DNA of 9,967 bases, from assembly GCA_002311385.1 (NCBI GenBank), contig DCAE01000095.1:5501-15467 (forward strand). The letters run 5' to 3'. This document shows, in pieces, positions 1 to 5,468 of this stretch. The first letter of the stretch is position 1. Every line of letters begins with the position of its first letter. Made by a program: the position numbers and the translations under genes. Under the pieces are notes generated by a model. The model worked only from the letters and a program-made list of their open reading frames with translations, was not told the origin of the DNA and did not search any database. This DNA is from Dehalococcoidia bacterium UBA1141. GTDB taxonomy: Bacteria; Chloroflexota; Dehalococcoidia; Lucifugimonadales; UBA3495.

Positions 1-387
1 TTCACCTATCTCGGGTGGCAATGCTGTCAGCCGGTTGTTGTTCAGGCGCAGTTCAGTCAACTTACTCAGTTCACATATACCGGACGGGAATGCCGCCAGC
101 AGGTTGGTGGAAAGGTACAGGTGGGAAAGATTGGCCAATTTCCTTATCCCAGTCGGCAGCGCCGTCAGCTGGTTGTTCCTCAGGTCCATCTCGGTCAAGT
201 TGGTCAGTTTACCTATCTCCGGAGGAAGAGCAGTCAGGTGGTTGCCGCCAACGTCCAGCCTAGTGAGGGTGGTCAAGTCGCCGATGTTCGGAGGCAGTGT
301 CGTTAGTGCTTCCCCAGACAGATCTAAGTGAATTTCCCCATCGTCCCTTCCTCTCCCTAATCTCGCGACTAGTTCATCTTGGTCCAT
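1..387 (-). CDS. Leucine-rich-repeat protein, N-terminal part (runs off window)
   Basis: The reverse strand reads open from an ATG at 387 to the window edge, giving 129 residues and no stop, so the C-terminus is missing. Residues 1-20 form a short charged cap (MDQDELVARLGRGRDDGEIH). Repeats then follow with a period of 23 residues and the pattern LxLxxNxLTxLPxxIxxLxxL. LTALPPEIG occurs at about 52-59 and 121-128, and NNQLTALP at about 71-78. This is the bacterial 'small/ROCO-type' LRR class, normally a protein-interaction scaffold; the partner and cell location are unknown. No signal peptide is visible. The 69-bp periodicity is also visible in the DNA. The start was chosen because the ELVARL...LDLSG cap resembles the usual beginning of such proteins. 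The Shine-Dalgarno match is weak (AGAG, 8 nt upstream). The frame continues open upstream to an in-frame TGA at 466-468, so a TTG start at 465 is an alternative. Confidence 0.85.
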   Translation of the reverse strand, partial: MDQDELVARLGRGRDDGEIHLDLSGEALTTLPPNIGDLTTLTRLDVGGNHLTALPPEIGKLTNLTEMDLRNNQLTALPTGIRKLANLSHLYLSTNLLAAFPSGICELSKLTELRLNNNRLTALPPEIGE

Positions 388-582
388 ATTGGTAGCTCTA
401 TACACCTTGACTAATTTGTCTCGTCGATATTTTTTTAGGCGGGCGTGTATATCATTGAGGCGCAATCAATAAGCAATATCGCGGATTGTGTTACTAAGGG
501 CTTTCAGACCTCTTGCAGTTACCAATTTACGTTGCTCTCTAGTCAGCAATCCAGGACTCCGGGGAAAGTTTCCTACCTATGA

Positions 583-599
583 CCGGGGCCTCTCCCCGG
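583..599 (-). terminator. GC-rich hairpin downstream of the reductase gene
   Basis: A perfect 6-bp stem CCGGGG/CCCCGG with a 5-nt loop lies 46 bp beyond the stop of the minus-strand reductase gene. No T-tract follows it on the minus strand, so it is not a canonical intrinsic terminator. It could still end or stabilise the transcript, or separate this gene from the LRR gene transcribed in the same direction. Confidence 0.3.
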
Positions 600-644
600 C
601 CCGCGGCGGGTAAAGGTACAAGCCATAACCGATCGTGGCATAGC

Positions 645-1538
645 TTAGTCGCGAACTGTCCGCATCTCGATCCCCGATGACTCCTCCTGCAAGCGAACCG
701 CTATGGTCCGGTCACTCTCGCCCCAGCCGCGGTTCATAGCGTGCATCATGATCTGCTCTACCATGTTCGCCACCAGCATTGGCACGCCGCTCTGCCGGCC
801 CAGGTTTGTCGCTAGTCCTATGTCCTTTCGTGCCAGGTCCAAGGTAAAGACTGGTGGCTCGAACTGTCCCTCGAATACTGTTGTCAGCCGGTCTTTCAAT
901 GCACCCACTGGGCCACGGCTCCCAGAGTCCAAAAGGACAGGAAGCTCGACACCTGCCTTAATGCCAAGTGCCAGAGCCTCGGCGACCACCTGCTGCATTG
1001 CAATGGTGGTCATATTATGAACGAGCTTGCAGACATTGGCTAAACCAAGTGCCCCCGCGTAGATCACTTTGTCGGCAAAGGTGTCAAGGATTGGATGCAA
1101 GCGGTCGAATATATCTCGATCGCCGCCCGCCATCACGATCAAGCCCCTGTCAAGGGCGTCCAAAGGGCTGCTCAATACCGGAGTATCCATCACGTGAGCT
1201 CCCTTCTGTTTGAAGAGCGGCTCGAGGCTCCGAATAAGATCCGGACCACAAGTGGACATGTCCATGTAGATTCCACCGGGCCGTATCCCTTCTAGTATCC
1301 CTTCGGGGCCTTTGACCACTTGTTCGACAACTTGAGGCCTCGGTAAGCAGGTAGCGACCACATCGCTAAGCTGCGCGAGCTCCGCCGCTGACTCAGCGAG
1401 TCGTGCACCACCATCAAGTAAAGGCCTGGTCGCTTCCTCCCGGGCGTCATAAACTACCATCGGGTAGCCTGCTTTCTGTATATTGACTGCCATTGGTGTG
1501 CCCATCTTGCCCATGCCTATGAATCCGACCGTCTCCAT
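645..1538 (-). CDS. NAD(P)-dependent beta-hydroxyacid dehydrogenase (3-hydroxyisobutyrate dehydrogenase family)
   Basis: Predicted cytoplasmic oxidoreductase of 297 residues, the usual length for the 3-hydroxyisobutyrate dehydrogenase / tartronate semialdehyde reductase family. The N-terminal Rossmann motif GFIGMGKMG (residues 5-13) binds NAD(P). The substrate-loop region reads DTPVLSSP (118-125) where the family usually has DAPVSGG. The likely catalytic lysine is K171 in CKLVHN (170-175), followed by the helical dimerisation domain with AEALALG (187-193) and the conserved KDIGLA (238-243). An ATG two codons further upstream (1544) is possible, but GAGGG at 1546-1550 lies 1 nt from that ATG and 7 nt from the one at 1538, so 1538 is preferred. 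The family oxidises or reduces short beta-hydroxyacids; the altered loop leaves the substrate open. It is transcribed away from the three-gene run starting at 1659. The family call is secure, the exact reaction is not. Confidence 0.92.
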   Translation of the reverse strand: METVGFIGMGKMGTPMAVNIQKAGYPMVVYDAREEATRPLLDGGARLAESAAELAQLSDVVATCLPRPQVVEQVVKGPEGILEGIRPGGIYMDMSTCGPDLIRSLEPLFKQKGAHVMDTPVLSSPLDALDRGLIVMAGGDRDIFDRLHPILDTFADKVIYAGALGLANVCKLVHNMTTIAMQQVVAEALALGIKAGVELPVLLDSGSRGPVGALKDRLTTVFEGQFEPPVFTLDLARKDIGLATNLGRQSGVPMLVANMVEQIMMHAMNRGWGESDRTIAVRLQEESSGIEMRTVRD

Positions 1539-1545
1539 ATTCATT

Positions 1546-1551
1546 CCCTCT
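1546..1551 (-). promoter_or_regulatory. Ribosome binding site deciding the reductase start
   Basis: On the minus strand this reads AGAGGG. Two in-frame ATGs follow, at 1 nt (1544) and 7 nt (1538). Normal spacing favours the second. Confidence 0.6.
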
Positions 1552-1658
1552 AAATTTTGTTTGTTTCCAAGGATTATCGCATGACAGTCGCCGGCAGCGT
1601 CGATTCACACCCATAGCATGTTCACATAGACGCAATCGAACATCATAGGGAGCAGCTG

Positions 1659-1757
1659 ATGGCGTTCTTCTTTGGTGGCAAGTTGGCCGTAACCAAAGAC
1701 TGGAAAGAGGAACTTGTGGCCGAGTCGGCGACCCTAGCATTGGAGACGATTGCATAG
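1659..1757 (+). CDS. Small 32-residue peptide, unrecognised
   Basis: A 32-codon ORF starting MAFFFGGKLAVTKDW and ending ALETIA. It has the best Shine-Dalgarno site in this region: AGGGAG at 1647-1652, 6 nt before the ATG. Its TAG stop shares one base with the GTG start of the next gene (TAGTG), the usual layout for translational coupling. The composition is amphipathic (WKEELVAESATLALE) with no obvious membrane segment. I do not recognise it. It could be a leader peptide, a small subunit, or the true N-terminus of the next protein separated from it by a frameshift. The start signal and coupling favour real translation; the function is unknown. Confidence 0.5.
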   Translation: MAFFFGGKLAVTKDWKEELVAESATLALETIA

Positions 1758-2119
1758 TGACCAGCGTACTCACCAAGGACGACGGGCTGTATGGGCGCCG
1801 CAGCAGAGTGCCTCTGGTTTGGGAATTGGCCGACGAGGGAGAAATAACCGTGTGGCTGGGGGTAGAGAAGAGAGGAAATTTGTTTCAATCGCTTATTGAG
1901 CATCTCTCAGGTAATGTGGGAGAGGCTTACGATTCTTTAAAGAGCAATTTGGTTCAAGCGACAAAGAGCGGAAGCGGCAGACCTATTCCTGATATTGTTA
2001 ACGCAGTTTATGCTTTGAGTTGGGAGCTAGAGTACATTCTTGCCACTAGGAATTTCACAGGTAGCCGCCGATTTTGCAAAAAGTTATCTGAAGCTGGAAA
2101 GGACGACGATGAGCGATGA
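1757..2119 (+). CDS. Hypothetical 120-residue protein coupled to an SDR
   Basis: A 120-residue ORF beginning at GTG and overlapped at both ends: 1 bp with the preceding peptide (TAGTG) and 4 bp with the following SDR (ATGA). GGAG at 1742-1745 is 11 nt upstream, so translation probably depends on the upstream ORF. I do not recognise the family. The protein looks soluble, with no signal peptide or membrane helix. It has a tryptophan-containing N-terminal section (VPLVWELADEGEITVWLGVE, about 18-37), a helical middle and a charged tail (SEAGKDDDER). An ORF this long with overlapping neighbours on both sides is likely a real gene. The tight linkage suggests its product is made together with the dehydrogenase. 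If the 32-residue ORF is its displaced N-terminus, one indel has split a protein of about 150 residues. Confidence 0.65.
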   Translation: MTSVLTKDDGLYGRRSRVPLVWELADEGEITVWLGVEKRGNLFQSLIEHLSGNVGEAYDSLKSNLVQATKSGSGRPIPDIVNAVYALSWELEYILATRNFTGSRRFCKKLSEAGKDDDER

Positions 2120-2871
2120 TTAGACTTGAAGATAAGGTAGCAATTGTAACTGGGGCAAGTCGGGGCATCGGCAAAGCCGTGGCCATGGAGTTCGCCCGTC
2201 AAGGCGCCAACTTGGTCGTAGTGGCGGTCACTGATAAATCAGCGGCCCAAGAGGTAACCGATTCTATCGAGGAGCTGGGCCGCGATGCGATTACGGTTAT
2301 GGCAGATGTGTCTCAGCGGGCAGAAGTGAACGGCCTGGTCAAAGCTGCTATAGACAGGTTTGGACGGGTAAACATCCTAGTCAACAACGCTGGGATACTA
2401 AACCCCAGTCCATTGATGGAATTAACCGAAGAGCAATGGGACAGGACCATCAATGTTCACTTAAAGGGGACGTTCAACTGTACGCAGGCCGTGGCCCAAC
2501 ATATGAAGGAAATGGGCGGTGGCCAAATCATTAACGTTACCGCTCCGTCGGTGCTTCGGGCATCGACACTGGGGGTAGCTGACTATGCAGCAGCCAAGGG
2601 CGGCATCGTGGCGTTCACCAAGACTGCTGCTAAGGAGCTCGCAACGTTTGGTATAACCGTCAACTGCATCAGCCCGGCGGTCTACACTCGAATGACAGAG
2701 AGCCTCATGTCTGTCGACCAATCCACGCTGGAAGAGCGAGCCGAACGAGTGCCCCTGGGTTGGTTCGGGCAGCCCGAAGACGTTGCACCAGCATTCGTTT
2801 TCTTTGCCTGCAAAGATGCCGACTATATTACCGGTCAAGTTCTAGCCGTGGACGGCGGCTCGACGCTCTAA
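2116..2871 (+). CDS. Short-chain dehydrogenase/reductase (FabG-like SDR)
   Basis: Classical SDR of 251 residues, intact and of normal length. The cofactor motif TGASRGIG is at 12-19, D64 follows beta-3, NNAG is at 90-93 and the structural Asn is N113. The catalytic residues are S145, Y157 and K161 (YAAAK). The C-terminus reads GQPEDVAPAFVFFACKDADYITGQVLAVDGG, split here by position: GQPEDVAPAF 218-227 and ITGQVLAVDGG 238-248. The serine lies 12 rather than the more usual 13 residues before the tyrosine. No acidic residue is obvious at the end of beta-2, so NADP(H) is possible but not shown. The ATG overlaps the preceding gene's TGA by 4 bp, and the nearest Shine-Dalgarno match (AAAGGA) is 12 nt away, so reinitiation is likely. 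The cytoplasmic oxidation or reduction of an alcohol/ketone is secure; the substrate is unknown, and a fatty-acid FabG role is not implied. Confidence 0.94.
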   Translation: MIRLEDKVAIVTGASRGIGKAVAMEFARQGANLVVVAVTDKSAAQEVTDSIEELGRDAITVMADVSQRAEVNGLVKAAIDRFGRVNILVNNAGILNPSPLMELTEEQWDRTINVHLKGTFNCTQAVAQHMKEMGGGQIINVTAPSVLRASTLGVADYAAAKGGIVAFTKTAAKELATFGITVNCISPAVYTRMTESLMSVDQSTLEERAERVPLGWFGQPEDVAPAFVFFACKDADYITGQVLAVDGGSTL

Positions 2872-3040
2872 CCCGGGTGCTGATGACCCAGCAATATCGG
2901 CTGCCTACCTGCTCGATAGAAGAAGGATTAGGGCTACGATAATATTCCCCCATCTTCAACACTGCAACAAAGGACAGTTCCGTTATCTTTGGCAACGTGG
3001 CACTAAGCAGTCTGGGAAAACCAACAGGAATTAAACACTC

Positions 3041-3045
3041 GGAGG
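3041..3045 (+). promoter_or_regulatory. Ribosome binding site of the frameshifted VOC gene
   Basis: GGAGG lies 7 nt upstream of the ATG at 3053. It fixes the true start of the VOC gene well before the longest open frame in this stretch and shows that the N-terminal half belongs to the gene. Confidence 0.7.
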
Positions 3046-3052
3046 CGAATCC

Positions 3053-3546
3053 ATGGCTGGCATTAAGCTGATTCACCACGTAAATGTGCCTATTAGCGAC
3101 CATGAGCGTACTAGGGAATGGTATGAAAAAGTGCTTTGCGCAGAATACCTGGACCGATACGGGACCGACAGCTTCAGATGCGTATAGGCACAGGTGAAAT
3201 GCACTTCACCGATTCGGCCAACCCCTCACAAGGCGGCCATTTTGCCGTGGAAGTGGACGATTGGGACGAGACCATAGCAAACTTGGACAGTCTTTCAGTC
3301 CCCTACTCCCGCTCTCCAGGCGGTGAGGTAGGATCCGCCCGTACGCCCGAAGATACGCCTTACACTGGACGGCGAGAAGATAATGGAGAGCACTACACCT
3401 ACATCCGCGACCCAGATGGAAACGTCATTGAACTCGTCTATCACCCCATGGGGTTGGAAGACGGGCAGGGTCAACACGTTGAGTTAGTCGATAACTCAAA
3501 AGGGCTTCGCTGGAAGCAGCATTCTGCGTACGTCACTCCAGGCTAG
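3053..3546 (+). pseudogene. VOC/glyoxalase-family protein, single frameshift
   Basis: Two reading frames together make one VOC (glyoxalase/dioxygenase superfamily) protein of about 164 residues. The first frame starts at the ATG at 3053 (MAGIKLIHHVNVPISDHERT), with a metal-site histidine in the first strand and WYEKVL of the first beta-alpha module, and hits TAG at 3185-3187. The second frame resumes at about 3163 with RQLQMRIGTGEMHFTD, then HFAVEVDDW, YTYIRDPDGNVIELVYHP and a tail ending at TAG 3546. The frame change equals one missing base (or two extra) between about 3155 and 3165. The second frame has a TTG at 3136, but starting there gives an unrelated N-terminus and discards the first strand. 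No slippery heptamer or pseudoknot is evident, so this is a mutation or a sequence error. It converges on the deaminase gene. Confidence 0.8.
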
Positions 3547-3605
3547 GATTGCTTCTGAGGTTGGAATGTTCGCTTCAGATTTGGTAACGATGAGTACGTA
3601 ATAGA

Positions 3606-4076
3606 CTAACAGTTGTTCTCGTTCTGCTCCTCCCATTTTCGTCTTACATCAGCGCACTCTTGGGGCAATATCCCTGTTACCACCTGAAGCTTTTCTTCAA
3701 AGCCAGCCAATTGGATGAGCTTCTCTATCGTGTAATCACCATATCTGCGCTGGGATGGTTCCGGTCGAGCGCCCATGACGATTGTGTGGATTCCGCTAGC
3801 CATAAGGGCACCGCAGCACATTGGACACGGCTCAGCCGTCGTGTATAGAGCGTGGCCGGAAAAATCGACATGGCCGAGAGCTTTGCCTCCGTTGCGGAGC
3901 GCATCGGTTTCGCAATGAGCGGTCACATCAAGCGTAGAGCTCACCAGATTCCTGCCGCGGGCCACCAAGGTGTCACCAAGAGTTATAACCGAGCCCACCG
4001 CAATGTTTCCTTCGCTACCGGCTTTCTCTGCTTCTTCGAGCGCCATGCGCATGAAACGCTCATGATTTTGAGTCAT
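3606..4076 (-). CDS. Zinc-dependent CMP/dCMP-type deaminase (cytosine/guanine deaminase-like)
   Basis: A 156-residue single-domain protein of the cytidine-deaminase-like fold. It probably acts in the cytoplasm, hydrolytically removing an amino group from a free base or nucleoside. The zinc site is complete: H54 and catalytic E56 in TAHCETDAL (52-60), and C84/C87 in AEPCPMCCGAL (81-91). The first motif is HCE where most relatives have HAE. The length and GNIAVGSVI near residue 23 resemble stand-alone guanine deaminase, yeast-type cytosine deaminase and TadA-like enzymes. I cannot distinguish these; the HCET sequence and short C-terminus argue against standard TadA. The ATG at 4076 has GAGGG 8 nt upstream. 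It is divergent from the second SDR and convergent with the VOC gene, so it is probably transcribed alone. Confidence 0.88.
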   Translation of the reverse strand: MTQNHERFMRMALEEAEKAGSEGNIAVGSVITLGDTLVARGRNLVSSTLDVTAHCETDALRNGGKALGHVDFSGHALYTTAEPCPMCCGALMASGIHTIVMGARPEPSQRRYGDYTIEKLIQLAGFEEKLQVVTGILPQECADVRRKWEEQNENNC

Positions 4077-4206
4077 ATGAATTACCCTCTTCGTTACCTA
4101 TGTGGACCCGACGGCTCCAGTTTCTCCCGCCTTGACTGCACCCGCTCCATCAACCGATGGAATTCTAAGGTTAGGGGAATTATATGGGTAAGCAGGAGGC
4201 TTAAGT

Positions 4207-4229
4207 CAAACCGAGGGCTAAGCGGTTTG
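4207..4229. promoter_or_regulatory. Inverted repeat in a divergent intergenic region, possible operator
   Basis: CAAACCG and CGGTTTG form a perfect 7-bp dyad separated by 9 bp. It lies between the divergent deaminase and SDR genes, about 50 bp before the SDR start. The geometry suits a dimeric regulator site or a short hairpin in the SDR leader. No regulator can be assigned. Confidence 0.3.
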
Positions 4230-4277
4230 GCAATATGGGGATTGGACTCCAATAGACATACTTGAGGGTAAAAAGTA

Positions 4278-5131
4278 ATGCGCTTAGAAAACAAAGTAGC
4301 TATAGTCACCGGAGCCGGGCAAGGTCTTGGGATGGCTATGGCATTAGCTTATGCCAAAGAGGGTGCCAAACTGGCCTTGGCTTCTAGGACTCTCAGCCAG
4401 CTAGAGGAGACGGCGAGTCTAGCCCAGGAGTTGGGCGTTGAAACTCTAGTTGTGCCTACAGATGTAAGCGACCAAGAACAGGTCGAGGAGCTTGTTAAGA
4501 GGACTTTGGAACGCTTCTCTACAGTAGACATATTGGTGAACAATGCAGCTATGAACGGTCCGATTGGTATGCTATGGGATGATGACCCGACGGATTGGAT
4601 GCAGACGCTCCAAGTTAACTTATTTGGAACCTATCTATGTAGCCGCACAGTGTTACCGGTTATGCTAAGAAATGACGTTGGAAAGATAGTGAATGTGACT
4701 TCCTGTCCCAGCGCGTTCATGGGTGATACTCCATATAAACCCGCAAGCAAATATCGCCATTTCACAGCCTACACGTCGTCGAAAGCTGGTCAAATTCAAC
4801 TCGCCGAGAATCTCGCATACCAACTGGCGGGCAGGAACATCCAAGTGAACGCCATGCAGCCCGCAGGGCAAACTAAGGGATTGCAGGAGATTTGAAACCG
4901 CATGGAAGAGTTAGGTGAATCCGAATTCGTTGCGCGTGTGGACAGTATAGGCGGCAGAGCCAAAGATATTAGTGACCGCTCGGCCGAGTTGGCGGTATTT
5001 TGGCTAGTGAAGAGTCCGGAAAGTTAAGTGGCCGACTTTTATGGTATGGAGAAGACTTTCATAATTTACAAATCAAGGACATCATGGCATCCGATGCCTA
5101 TATGATGCGTCGAATAGAACTCGATAGCTAA
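4278..5131 (+). pseudogene. Short-chain dehydrogenase/reductase with in-frame TGA and frameshift
   Basis: This gene starts intact: GAGGG (4264-4268) is 9 nt before the ATG, TGAGQGLG is at 11-18, D62, NNAA at 88-91, N114, S142 and the catalytic YTSSK (Y165, K169). It is a classical SDR with a long insert between the catalytic Ser and Tyr. After 205 codons, TGA at 4893-4895 interrupts a frame that continues coherently (NRMEELGESEFVARV... to WLVKSPE). A single Trp codon (TGG) there would restore it. A second lesion follows: GAAAGTTA at about 5019-5026 reads as if one A were lost from a run, and the frame one base earlier continues LSGRLLWYGEDFH to TAA at 5129-5131. Correcting both gives about 284 residues. 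The 205-residue product keeps the catalytic residues but loses the C-terminal substrate-binding part, so activity is doubtful. Sequence error is the alternative to true decay. Confidence 0.8.
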
Positions 5132-5153
5132 GCCACCGGCGCACAATGTGCGA

Positions 5154-5468
5154 ATGTTTGACTTAAAGACAAGGATGCAGGAACAAAGATTAAGTGCTAG
5201 GGAACTAGCTAGAATTTTAGGAATTCCTGCCACGACAGTTGAAGCCTGGGTCTACGAAGACGCGGTTCCCAAGGCGCTGAATCTCGATACCATAAATAAC
5301 TTCATTGCTGCAGTTTGCGCACATCATTGGGTGATTGAGTCATCAAATTGGCCTTTAATTGAAGGACAGTGTCAGCGGCGTGATAAGAAGCGGGATTTTA
5401 GTAATTATGTGGATACTCCGCCATGGCCAATAACCCAGCAAATGAGAGCTACAAAGGAGGCTCAGTGA
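5154..5468 (+). CDS. Small helix-turn-helix (XRE/Cro-like) protein
   Basis: A protein of 104 residues from the ATG at 5154 (106 if the in-frame GTG at 5148 is used); no Shine-Dalgarno site decides between them. Residues about 3-53 read as a compact helical DNA-binding domain: LKTRMQEQRLS, then ARELARILGIPATTVEAWV (about 15-33) as the helix-turn-helix, followed by LNLDTINNFIAA. This matches the Cro/XRE pattern. The C-terminal half (from about residue 55) is less conserved-looking and ends in a polar tail. The gene begins just after the remnant of the second SDR. Its TGA overlaps the GTG start of the copper lipoprotein by 4 bp (GTGA), and the lipoprotein's Shine-Dalgarno site lies inside its last codons. 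A local transcriptional regulator is the simplest reading; its target is unknown. Confidence 0.75.
   Translation: MFDLKTRMQEQRLSARELARILGIPATTVEAWVYEDAVPKALNLDTINNFIAAVCAHHWVIESSNWPLIEGQCQRRDKKRDFSNYVDTPPWPITQQMRATKEAQ
5453..5460 (+). promoter_or_regulatory. Ribosome binding site deciding the lipoprotein start
   Basis: AAAGGAGG is a near-perfect anti-16S match, 4 nt before the GTG at 5465. It selects that GTG over the ATG at 5423, which would place 14 polar residues before the signal peptide. It lies inside the end of the HTH gene. Confidence 0.75.

Noticed and set aside
1..331. Three overlapping plus-strand ORFs at the left edge
   Set aside because: They are antisense shadows of the LRR gene, caused by its 69-bp repeats; the minus-strand translation is a clear LRR protein.
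1..331. Regularly spaced DNA repeats resembling a repeat array
   Set aside because: The periodicity is the 23-codon LRR unit with diverged copies, not identical repeats with unique spacers, so it is not a CRISPR array.
1610..1648. Three CATAG words upstream of the 32-residue ORF as a possible operator array
   Set aside because: The spacing is irregular (about 13 and 19 bp) and the words are too short to separate from chance.
2828..3103. 91-residue minus-strand ORF between the SDR and VOC genes
   Set aside because: It is antisense to the ends of two genes, with no start signal and no recognisable motif.
3155..3187. Programmed ribosomal frameshifting in the VOC gene
   Set aside because: No X-XXY-YYZ slippery site or strong downstream structure is visible, and VOC proteins are not known to use it.
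4893..4895. TGA read as tryptophan or selenocysteine
   Set aside because: Other intact genes in the window use TGA as stop (for example at 2119, 5468, 6619 and 8801) and TGG for Trp. The gene also carries a second, unrelated frameshift, and no SECIS-like context is evident.
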